This document shows positions 6,302 to 11,648 of a stretch of 11,648 nucleotides of DNA, in pieces (position 1 is the first letter of the stretch; each line of letters starts with the position of its first letter). The notes under the pieces were generated by a model, which saw only the letters and a program-made list of their open reading frames with translations, was not told the origin of the DNA and did no database searches. The stretch is taken from NCBI GenBank assembly GCA_018062725.1, contig JAGORP010000069.1:1-11648 (forward strand), read 5' to 3'. Origin of the DNA: Flavobacterium sp. (GTDB taxonomy: Bacteria > Bacteroidota > Bacteroidia > Flavobacteriales > Flavobacteriaceae). Made by a program: the position numbers and the translations under genes.

Positions 6302-8200
6302 TTAATAAGCACGAGCATCTTTCCCTTCGTAAAAATTCATAAAAGCACGGTTTACAACTCGATTTCCACCATTTGTTGGATAATCTCCTGTAAAATACCA
6401 ATCGCCTAAATTCTTCGGACAAGCAATGTGTAAATCAGCTACCGTTTGATAGATAATTTTTACTTCAGCCTTAGTATTGTCTGGTGTTAGCATTTCAGCG
6501 ATTTTATCTGAAATCTCTTGATCCGTGAATGGTGCATAAATTTCTTTTACGTAATTCACTACATCAGCATCGATAAAATCTTCTTGTGCCTTTGATTTTT
6601 GATATACTTCCTCTACTATATGGTATAAATTGCGTTCTTTTAGCAACTCTAAAGCTGCTCTAAAAGCTACTAATCCTTCTAGTTTTGCCATGTCAATTCC
6701 GTAACAATCTGGATAACGAATTTGCGGTGCTGATGAAACCACTACAATTTTCTTAGGATATAAACGATCCATCATTTTAATGATACTTTGTTTCAAAGTG
6801 GTTCCTCTTACAATACTATCGTCAATAATTACTAAATTATCTGTAGGTTTTACCACACCATAAGTCACATCATAAACGTGTGCTACCAAATCATCTCTAC
6901 TGCTGTCTTCGGTAATAAAAGTTCTTAATTTGGCATCTTTTATTGCAATTTTCTCCGTTCTAATTTTAACCGAAAGCAATTCTTTCAACGTATCTTCCGT
7001 CAACGTATCCTTTTGTTCAATAATTGCTTTTGCTTTTCGGTGATTTAAGAAGTCTTGAGCAGCTTCTGACATACCATAAAAAGAAGTTTCTGCCGTATTT
7101 GGAATAAAAGAGAAAACCGTGTTATCGATATCGTTATCGATGGCTTTTAAAACACTTGGAAAGATTAATTTTCCTAATTCTTTACGCTCTGTATAGATTT
7201 CGGCATCACTTCCACGAGAAAAATAAATTCGCTCAAACGAACATGCTTTTTTGATTAAAGGTGTTCTTACTTCCTGAACGGTAACATTTCCGTTTTTCTT
7301 GATAATAATAGCACTTCCCGGATCTAATTCTTGTACTTTTTCGAAAGGCACATTGAACACTGTTTGAATCACTGGACGTTCTGAAGCTACTACTACAATT
7401 TCATCATCTTCATAGAAATACGCAGGACGAATTCCAGCAGGATCACGCAATACAAACGAATCACCATGACCAAAAAGCCCAGCCATTGCATAACCTCCGT
7501 CAAAATTACGAGAAGCACGTTCTAAAATGCGTTGTACATTTAAACGTTCTCCGATAATTGGAGAAGCTTCTTGTTTGGAATATCCTTCTACTTTACATTG
7601 TTTGTATAATTCGGTAACCTCATCATCTAAAAAATGTCCGATTTTCTCCATTACAGTAACAGTATCGGCCATTTGTTTTGGATGTTGTCCTAAATCAATT
7701 AAGTTTTGGAATAACTCTTTTACATTAGTCATATTGAAATTTCCCGCCACAATTAAATTACGGTGCATCCAATTGTTTTGACGTAAAAACGGGTGAACAC
7801 TTTCGATGCTGTTTTTACCGAAAGTTCCATAACGAACGTGACCTAAAAACACTTCTCCAATGTAAGGAATATTTTGTTTTTGAAGTGCCACATTGTTTTG
7901 ATATTCTGGATGTTCTTCTAAATCGCGACTAATTCTGTCGTTAATTTGAGCAAAGATATCCTTAATAGGTTGCGGGTCGTTTGAACGAATACGACTGATG
8001 TATCTTTCTCCTGGATTTACATCTAATTTAATACTTGCTAATCCAGCTCCATCTTGACCTCGGTTGTGTTGCTTTTCCATTAGTAAATACATTTTTTGTA
8101 CTCCATAAAAAGCGGTTCCGTATTTTTGTTTATAGAATTCTAACGGTTTTTTTAATCTTAGTAATGCAATTCCACATTCGTGTTGTATAGCGTCACTCAT
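6302..8200 (-). CDS. PurF-like amidophosphoribosyltransferase, long Bacteroidetes form
   Basis: By family, it transfers the amide nitrogen of glutamine to PRPP to give phosphoribosylamine, the first step of purine synthesis, in the cytosol. The N-terminal Ntn-type glutaminase domain starts MSDAIQHECG, so Cys9 would become the N-terminal nucleophile after loss of an eight-residue propeptide. Typical glutaminase motifs follow: HNRGQDGAG (45-53), HVRYGTFG (121-128) and GNFNMTN (153-159). The phosphoribosyltransferase domain carries the PRPP loop VIIDDSIVRGTTL (457-469) and APQIRYPDCYGIDM (491-504), close to classical PurF. At 632 residues it is well over 100 longer than E. coli PurF (about 505), with extra sequence before the PRPP loop (around 385-440) and at the C-terminus. 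A paralogous role alongside a classical PurF is possible. The ATG follows a CAACAA-rich leader; a terminator separates it from the upstream kinase gene. Confidence 0.88.
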   Translation of the reverse strand: MSDAIQHECGIALLRLKKPLEFYKQKYGTAFYGVQKMYLLMEKQHNRGQDGAGLASIKLDVNPGERYISRIRSNDPQPIKDIFAQINDRISRDLEEHPEYQNNVALQKQNIPYIGEVFLGHVRYGTFGKNSIESVHPFLRQNNWMHRNLIVAGNFNMTNVKELFQNLIDLGQHPKQMADTVTVMEKIGHFLDDEVTELYKQCKVEGYSKQEASPIIGERLNVQRILERASRNFDGGYAMAGLFGHGDSFVLRDPAGIRPAYFYEDDEIVVVASERPVIQTVFNVPFEKVQELDPGSAIIIKKNGNVTVQEVRTPLIKKACSFERIYFSRGSDAEIYTERKELGKLIFPSVLKAIDNDIDNTVFSFIPNTAETSFYGMSEAAQDFLNHRKAKAIIEQKDTLTEDTLKELLSVKIRTEKIAIKDAKLRTFITEDSSRDDLVAHVYDVTYGVVKPTDNLVIIDDSIVRGTTLKQSIIKMMDRLYPKKIVVVSSAPQIRYPDCYGIDMAKLEGLVAFRAALELLKERNLYHIVEEVYQKSKAQEDFIDADVVNYVKEIYAPFTDQEISDKIAEMLTPDNTKAEVKIIYQTVADLHIACPKNLGDWYFTGDYPTNGGNRVVNRAFMNFYEGKDARAY

Positions 8201-8232
8201 AAGTTGTTGTGTTGTTGTAGGTTGTTGTAATT
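8201..8232 (-). promoter_or_regulatory. CAACAA-repeat leader of the PurF-like gene
   Basis: On the minus strand the leader reads ACAACAACCTACAACAAC and then ACAACAACTT before the ATG. It has no Shine-Dalgarno and no G, and would be unstructured. Its composition recalls the kbl leader. I infer an open ribosome-loading site; I see no purine-box or riboswitch-like structure in the 80 nt between the kinase stop and this start. Confidence 0.45.
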
Positions 8233-8249
8233 CTTATTTATTTTCAAAC

Positions 8250-8275
8250 AAAAAATGCCCCGAAATTTCGAGGCA
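8250..8275 (-). terminator. Intrinsic terminator between the PfkB-family kinase and the PurF-like gene
   Basis: On the minus strand TGCCTCGA pairs with TTTCGGGGCA (stem TGCC-T-CGA, with one T-G wobble) around a short AT loop, followed by TTTTTTG. It begins 5 nt after the kinase stop. It should end most kinase transcripts, so the PurF-like gene probably has its own promoter, although I could not find a clear TAnnTTTG box in the remaining 50 nt. Confidence 0.85.
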
Positions 8276-8280
8276 CGTTT

Positions 8281-9210
8281 TTATTCTTCTAATTCTACTT
8301 CAAATTGCGTTAAAGCTTTGAATTGTTTCAAACGCGCATTAACTTCTTTTTTATCAAGGCCAACCATTCTTTCTGTTCCAAATTTTTCTACACAGAATGA
8401 AGCTAAGTTTGAACCATGAATGATTCCGTTTTTCATGTTGTTAAACGAAATGTTTTCAGATTGCGCAATATATCCTGCGAAACCTCCTGCGAATGTATCA
8501 CCAGCACCTGTTGGATCAAATACTTCTTCTAATGGTAATGCTGGAGCAAAGAATACGTCTTTGTTGTGGAACAATAATGCACCGTGCTCTCCTTTTTTGA
8601 TTACCACATATTTTGGTCCCATTGTATGGATTTTAGCTGCTGCTTTCACCAAAGAATATTCGCCTGATAACTGACGTGCTTCTTCATCGTTGATTGTGAT
8701 TACATCAACACGTTTAATCACGTCTAATAATTCTGGCAAGGCACAATCCATCCAAAAGTTCATGGTATCTAAAACAATTAATTTTGGTTGTTCAGTCATT
8801 TGGTTTAAAACGCCTGATTGTACGATTGGGTGTAAGTTTCCTAATAAAACCACCTCCGAATTTTTATACGCTTGAGGCACCACTGGGTTAAAATCGGCCA
8901 ACACATTTAATTCGGTCACTAAAGTGTCGCGCGAATTTAAATCGTTGTGGTATTTTCCACTCCAGAAGAAGGTTTTTCCGCCTTTTACAATTTCGATCCC
9001 TTCTATATTTACTCCTTTATTTTCTAATAAATCTAAATATTCTTTTGGAAAATCTTCTCCTACTACAGAAACTATGGCTGCATCAACATTGAAAAATGAA
9101 GATGATAAACCTATGTAAGTTGCTGCTCCGCCTAAAATTTTATTTGTTTTTCCGAAAGGTGTTTCAATAGCATCAAAAGCTACTGTCCCTACTATTAATA
9201 GTTTGTTCAT
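8281..9210 (-). CDS. PfkB-family carbohydrate/nucleoside kinase
   Basis: A 309-residue ribokinase-fold kinase that should phosphorylate a sugar or nucleoside hydroxyl with ATP. The C-terminal PfkB signature DPTGAGDTFAGGF (232-244) contains the GAGD anion hole and the catalytic base Asp238. The N-terminal LGGAATY (26-32) is the substrate-binding glycine pair, and ITINDEEARQLSG (171-183) is the usual N-x-x-E region. There are no membrane segments. The substrate cannot be read from the sequence: adenosine or another nucleoside, ribose and fructose-type sugars are all possible in this family. Its position directly upstream of a PurF-like gene and near purN makes a role in ribose or nucleoside metabolism attractive, but that is inference. 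A possible -7 box, TATCTTTG, lies 24 nt upstream of the ATG. Confidence 0.93.
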   Translation of the reverse strand: MNKLLIVGTVAFDAIETPFGKTNKILGGAATYIGLSSSFFNVDAAIVSVVGEDFPKEYLDLLENKGVNIEGIEIVKGGKTFFWSGKYHNDLNSRDTLVTELNVLADFNPVVPQAYKNSEVVLLGNLHPIVQSGVLNQMTEQPKLIVLDTMNFWMDCALPELLDVIKRVDVITINDEEARQLSGEYSLVKAAAKIHTMGPKYVVIKKGEHGALLFHNKDVFFAPALPLEEVFDPTGAGDTFAGGFAGYIAQSENISFNNMKNGIIHGSNLASFCVEKFGTERMVGLDKKEVNARLKQFKALTQFEVELEE

Positions 9211-9233
9211 TAAATTGAATTTGAAATAAGGCG

Positions 9234-9241
9234 CAAAGATA
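9234..9241 (-). promoter_or_regulatory. Possible -7 box of the PfkB-family kinase gene
   Basis: The minus strand reads TATCTTTG, a match to TAnnTTTG, about 24 nt before the ATG at 9210. I do not see a TTG at the expected -33 distance, so this is a half-supported promoter. Confidence 0.45.
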
Positions 9242-9254
9242 AGTTTTTGTTTAG

Positions 9255-9301
9255 AAGTTTAAAAGTTTATGTTCCGAAACTTCGGGATAAAAGTTTAAAA
9301 G
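9255..9301. repeat. Direct repeat flanking a small GC hairpin
   Basis: AAGTTTAAAAG occurs at 9255-9265 and again at 9291-9301. Between them lies CCGAAACTTCGGG (9274-9286), a small inverted repeat that is notably GC-rich for this AT-rich gap. Further AGTTT units follow each other (AAGTTTAAAAGTTTAT). This looks like a small intergenic repeat element; it also lies where upstream control of the kinase gene could be. Confidence 0.45.
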
Positions 9302-9348
9302 GTTTTGAACGTTAGAGTTTTGTATACATTTATGATTAAAAACCTTAT

Positions 9349-9376
9349 TCATAAAATAATTTTATGATCATCATAA
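9349..9376. promoter_or_regulatory. Overlapping palindromes upstream of the barrel-protein gene, possible operator
   Basis: TCATAAAAT-A-ATTTTATGA (9349-9367) is a perfect 9-bp inverted repeat around one base, and TTATGA-TCA-TCATAA (9362-9376) is a second one sharing its right half. They lie 44-71 nt upstream of a TATTTTTG -7 box at 9420-9427. This is a plausible dimer-binding site, but AT-rich DNA makes chance palindromes common. Confidence 0.35.
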
Positions 9377-9419
9377 TTTAATACTTTCTAATTTTTTAAC
9401 AATTTTAACTACTAAAGAA

Positions 9420-9427
9420 TATTTTTG
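9420..9427 (+). promoter_or_regulatory. Possible -7 box of the outer-membrane barrel gene
   Basis: TATTTTTG matches TAnnTTTG and lies 33 nt before the ATG at 9461. The matching -33 TTG is absent at the usual distance, so either the promoter is weak and needs an activator or the real -33 is degenerate. Confidence 0.45.
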
Positions 9428-9460
9428 AGAAATTTTAATAAATAAAAAATTAAAAAACTT

Positions 9461-10369
9461 ATGAAAAAAATTAAATTATTTATGCTTTTTGGACTGTTTA
9501 CAGTTTCTGTCAGTGCGCAAGACTATGTTGATATTTTTAAATTGTCTTTAAATAATGCAACATTAGGAAATTTAGACAATGACTACGAAACGAGTGTAAA
9601 CAATCTAAATATGGAAGTTTACTATCCCAAAAAATTATCTGAAAAAACAGTATTATTAACTGGTTTTACAGTTGAAAACACCAGGTTAAATTTTTCAGAA
9701 GGTGCTGAAAGAACTAGTTTAACAATGACACGCTTGAACTTAGGAATGAAATATCAACATTCCGAAAAATGGTCGGGAACGTATGTATTTCTTCCAAAAA
9801 TTGCCTCAGATTTTGATAACATTGGGTCAAATGATTTTCAATTTGGTGGATTAGCAGTTTTAGATTATCAGTACAATGAAACTTCAAAAGTTAAATTTGG
9901 ATTATATGCTTCGTCAGAAAACCATGGTTCTACAATTACCCCATTAATTGGTATTTGGCATCGTTCTAAAGACAGTAAGTTTTATATCAATGCAACTTTA
10001 CCAATTCGTATGGACGCTAACTATTCTTTGTCAGATAAATTTAGTGTAGGTGCAGATTTACTTACTTCTATAAAATCATATGATTTAGACGGTATTAATT
10101 CGGATTTATATACTCAAGAAGAATCGATTCGTTTTGCGCTTTATGCTGCTTTAGGATTAATGGATAATTCGATTATTTTAAGAGGAAAAGTGGGATTTGA
10201 CACTACAGATTATGGCGTTTACAATAGTAATGAAAAGGTAGGTGCACAAGTTTTAACTTTCCCACTGAGTACCGATAAAAGAAATCGACTAAACTCGGAA
10301 TTTGATTCTTCATTATACGTTGGATTTGATGCGATTTACCGATTTGATTTAACAAAAGAAACTAAATAA
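9461..10369 (+). CDS. Outer-membrane beta-barrel-like protein of unknown function (resembles DUF6268)
   Basis: A 302-residue exported protein. The N-terminus MKKIKLFMLFGLFTVSVSAQ is a Sec signal peptide with a likely cleavage after SVSA (residue 19). The rest shows alternating polar and hydrophobic stretches ending in aromatic or charged turns, for example TSLTMTRLNLGMKYQ, GTYVFLPKIAS, KVKFGLYASSE, IRFALYAALGLM and LYVGFDAIYRFDL, as expected for transmembrane beta-strands with the last strand near the C-terminus. There is no Cys lipobox and no enzymatic motif. The resemblance to DUF6268, a Bacteroidetes outer-membrane barrel family, is from memory. It is transcribed alone, diverges from the PfkB kinase gene and converges on rnhA through a terminator. 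The function (porin, channel or structural) cannot be inferred from its neighbours. Confidence 0.72.
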   Translation: MKKIKLFMLFGLFTVSVSAQDYVDIFKLSLNNATLGNLDNDYETSVNNLNMEVYYPKKLSEKTVLLTGFTVENTRLNFSEGAERTSLTMTRLNLGMKYQHSEKWSGTYVFLPKIASDFDNIGSNDFQFGGLAVLDYQYNETSKVKFGLYASSENHGSTITPLIGIWHRSKDSKFYINATLPIRMDANYSLSDKFSVGADLLTSIKSYDLDGINSDLYTQEESIRFALYAALGLMDNSIILRGKVGFDTTDYGVYNSNEKVGAQVLTFPLSTDKRNRLNSEFDSSLYVGFDAIYRFDLTKETK

Positions 10370-10372
10370 TAG

Positions 10373-10396
10373 AAGGAGCTTTTCAGCTCCTTTTTT
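10373..10396 (+). terminator. Intrinsic terminator of the barrel-protein gene
   Basis: AAGGAGCT (10373-10380), loop TTTC, AGCTCCTT (10385-10392), continuing into six T (10391-10396). It begins 3 nt after the stop codon and ends one base before the rnhA stop on the other strand. The minus-strand T tract is poor, so it mainly serves the plus strand. Confidence 0.88.
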
Positions 10397-10397
10397 A

Positions 10398-10877
10398 TTA
10401 CAACAACTTTCCTTCTTCCCGTTCATAAAACTCGTCAATGGATAATTTTTCTTGTTGCGATGCCATAACGGCTAATGCATCGCAACGTTCGTTTTGTGGA
10501 TGACTGTTATGTCCTTTCACCCATTGAAAATCAACTTGATGTTGGCGATATATTTTTAAGAATCGTAACCATAAATCAGGATTTTTCTTAGCTTTGAAGT
10601 TGATTTTTTCCCACTGAAATACCCAGCGCTTTTCTACCGAATCCACCACATATTTCGAATCGGAAACGACTAGTACTTTAGTTTTTGGGTTTTTAAGTTT
10701 TTCTAACCCTACAATTACCGCTAATAATTCCATTCTATTATTAGTAGACAATCGAAAACCTTCGTAAAATTCTTTTTTATAGTGTGTTCCTACCATTTCC
10801 ATCACCACGCCATAGCCAGCCGGACCAGGATTTCCCTTGGCAGCGCCGTCTGTGTATATGTGGACTTCGTGTGACAT
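10398..10877 (-). CDS. rnhA: Ribonuclease HI
   Basis: Cleaves the RNA strand of RNA-DNA hybrids in the cytosol, removing primers, R-loops and misplaced ribonucleotides. The 159 residues are close to the E. coli length (155). The two-metal catalytic set is complete: Asp10 (YTDGAAKGNPGP), Glu50 (NNRMELLAV), Asp73 (VVSDSKYV) and Asp133 (NERCDALA), with His123 in VKGHNSHP on the mobile loop. The basic handle region WVFQWEKINFKAKKNPDLW (85-103) is present, which marks a typical type 1 enzyme rather than RNase HII. The ATG at 10877 lies 16 nt after the purN stop, so rnhA is read from the purN message; there is no promoter or Shine-Dalgarno in the gap, only a heptanucleotide repeat. Confidence 0.97.
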   Translation of the reverse strand: MSHEVHIYTDGAAKGNPGPAGYGVVMEMVGTHYKKEFYEGFRLSTNNRMELLAVIVGLEKLKNPKTKVLVVSDSKYVVDSVEKRWVFQWEKINFKAKKNPDLWLRFLKIYRQHQVDFQWVKGHNSHPQNERCDALAVMASQQEKLSIDEFYEREEGKLL

Positions 10878-10909
10878 AGTTGCGAGTTGAAAGTTATGAG
10901 TTACGAGTT
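10878..10909 (-). repeat. Heptanucleotide repeat spanning the purN stop and running to the rnhA start
   Basis: The minus strand reads AACTCGT AACTCAT AACTTTC AACTCGC AACT and then the rnhA ATG: four and a half heptads with AACT invariant. The repeat encodes the last three purN residues (Arg-Asn-Ser) and the TAA stop, then forms the whole intergenic spacer. It may have grown by slippage; a gain or loss of one unit would shift the frame at the purN end and change the spacing to rnhA. Confidence 0.7.
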
Positions 10910-11460
10910 AATATACCTGCGATAACTTCTGGAAAATACTGATGTTCCAATTCATGGATTTTATGTGCAATTTCTTCAGCGATATTGCAATCTTCTATAT
11001 TTACTGATTTTTGAAAAATAAATTCACCTTCATCATAGTGTTCATTTACATAATGAATGGTGATTCCTGTTTCTTTTTCTTTATTTTTCAGAACCGCTTG
11101 ATGTACATTCATTCCGTACATGCCTTTTCCTCCATATTTTGGCAATAAAGCAGGATGAATATTAATTACTTTTGGATACACTTTTAATATTGACTCTGGA
11201 AATTTTAATAGAAATCCAGCTAAAACAATTAAATCGGGTTGAAATTGATGCAATTGCTCTAACACAAAACCATCATTTAATTGTGTCTTAGAAAAAACCA
11301 CAGAAGGGATGTTATGATTTTTTGCTCTTTCTAATACTTTAGCATCCGCCTTGTTAGAAAAAATAGCAACTACAACTCCTTCATTATTATTTTTAAAATA
11401 CCTGATTATTTCTTCGGCATTTGAACCGTTTCCGGAAGCAAAAAGCACAATATTTTTCAT
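10894..11460 (-). CDS. purN: Phosphoribosylglycinamide formyltransferase (GAR transformylase 1)
   Basis: Uses 10-formyltetrahydrofolate to formylate glycinamide ribonucleotide, the third step of purine synthesis, in the cytosol. I start at the ATG at 11460, giving 188 residues; the frame extends upstream to a GTG at 11481 (195 residues), but MKNIVLFASGNGSN is the family's usual N-terminus, with the phosphate-binding SGNGSN loop at 9-14. Catalytic residues are Asn100 and His102 (INIHPALLP) and Asp143 (HYDEGE). Folate-site context KYGGKGMYG (108-116) is also intact. rnhA follows 16 nt downstream; acpP diverges upstream. The PurF-like gene upstream in the window belongs to the same pathway but is not in this operon. 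No clear promoter or purine-regulator palindrome is seen in the 173 nt before the start. Confidence 0.97.
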   Translation of the reverse strand: MKNIVLFASGNGSNAEEIIRYFKNNNEGVVVAIFSNKADAKVLERAKNHNIPSVVFSKTQLNDGFVLEQLHQFQPDLIVLAGFLLKFPESILKVYPKVINIHPALLPKYGGKGMYGMNVHQAVLKNKEKETGITIHYVNEHYDEGEFIFQKSVNIEDCNIAEEIAHKIHELEHQYFPEVIAGILTRNS

Positions 11461-11574
11461 TTTATTTAGATTTCTTAGCACAAAAAAAAGAATAATAATT
11501 GGTAAAAAATAAAAAAAAGAGGCCTTTGTGAATTATTTTTTTTAAATTCGTGGTCATATTTAGTAACAAAAAGG

Positions 11575-11603
11575 TTGTTTTAAAATAAAGTTTTTTATTT
11601 TTG
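11575..11603 (+). promoter_or_regulatory. Bacteroidetes-type promoter of acpP
   Basis: TTG at 11575-11577 and TATTTTTG at 11596-11603, with 18 nt between them, match the TTG / TAnnTTTG consensus. The start codon is 30 nt after the -7 box, giving a leader of about 25 nt that is A-rich and has no Shine-Dalgarno. The same 18-nt spacing is seen at sodA. Confidence 0.72.
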
Positions 11604-11633
11604 CCAACAAATTAAATTAAAAATTAAAAGATT

Positions 11634-11648
11634 ATGTCAGACATTGCA
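11634..11648 (+). CDS. acpP: Acyl carrier protein, first five codons only
   Basis: Only MSDIA is visible before the window ends. That is the start of acyl carrier proteins in Flavobacteria, and a strong promoter plus position divergent from purN agree with the gene order I recall for the genus (purN, then acpP, fabF and rnc on the other strand). ACP carries growing acyl chains on a phosphopantetheine arm during fatty acid synthesis. The call rests on very little sequence. Confidence 0.7.

Noticed and set aside
6228..6422. Small minus-strand reading frame overlapping the PurF-like 3' end
   Set aside because: It lies mostly in another frame of the PurF-like gene and has no recognisable protein features.
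8201..8280. Purine riboswitch upstream of the PurF-like gene
   Set aside because: The gap holds only the kinase terminator and an unstructured CAACAA leader; no three-way junction fits.
11461..11481. GTG start for purN at 11481
   Set aside because: The ATG at 11460 gives the family's normal N-terminus; the seven extra residues match nothing expected.

Overview
The window is an AT-rich stretch of chromosome from a member of the Bacteroidetes, most probably Flavobacterium or a close relative. Three things point there. Two promoters fit the group's TTG / TAnnTTTG consensus, each with 18 nt between the boxes. Start codons lack Shine-Dalgarno boxes and sit behind A-rich or CAA-rich leaders. The gene content is typical of the group: a long PurF-like enzyme, a RecB/AddA-type helicase-nuclease, a sodA gene and a purN/acpP divergent pair. 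The genes look like ordinary core genes; I see no phage, transposon, CRISPR, tRNA or rRNA.

Layout. Positions 1-4807 are a minus-strand cluster transcribed from right to left: a lipoprotein esterase, a UvrD-type helicase/RecB-type nuclease that overlaps the esterase by 19 nt and has no ATG start before its Walker A motif, then kbl (glycine C-acetyltransferase), which runs off the left edge. sodA (4956-5561, plus) diverges from this cluster and ends in a strong intrinsic terminator. Positions 5562-6301 hold no gene and separate sodA from the convergent PurF-like gene. This gap carries the most unusual structure here: four divergent tandem copies of a unit of about 150 nt that looks like a minus-strand structured RNA with its own GAAA-loop terminator.

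Positions 6302-9210 hold the 632-residue PurF-like amidophosphoribosyltransferase and, upstream of it, a PfkB-family kinase, separated by an intrinsic terminator. An outer-membrane barrel-like protein (9461-10369, plus) is followed by a convergent pair, purN then rnhA, on the minus strand. Their junction is a run of heptanucleotide repeats. The first five codons of acpP, with a near-perfect promoter, end the window.

Functionally the window mixes nucleotide metabolism (PurF-like, PurN, possibly the PfkB kinase), genome maintenance (RecB-like protein, RNase HI), oxidative defence (SodA) and threonine/glycine metabolism (Kbl). The candidate previously undescribed element is the RNA-like tandem array at 5641-6292. 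The evidence that it is RNA rather than junk repeat is constant spacing between conserved blocks, base changes that keep pairing only on the minus strand, and hairpins that are kept in place while their sequence changes. Expression has not been shown.
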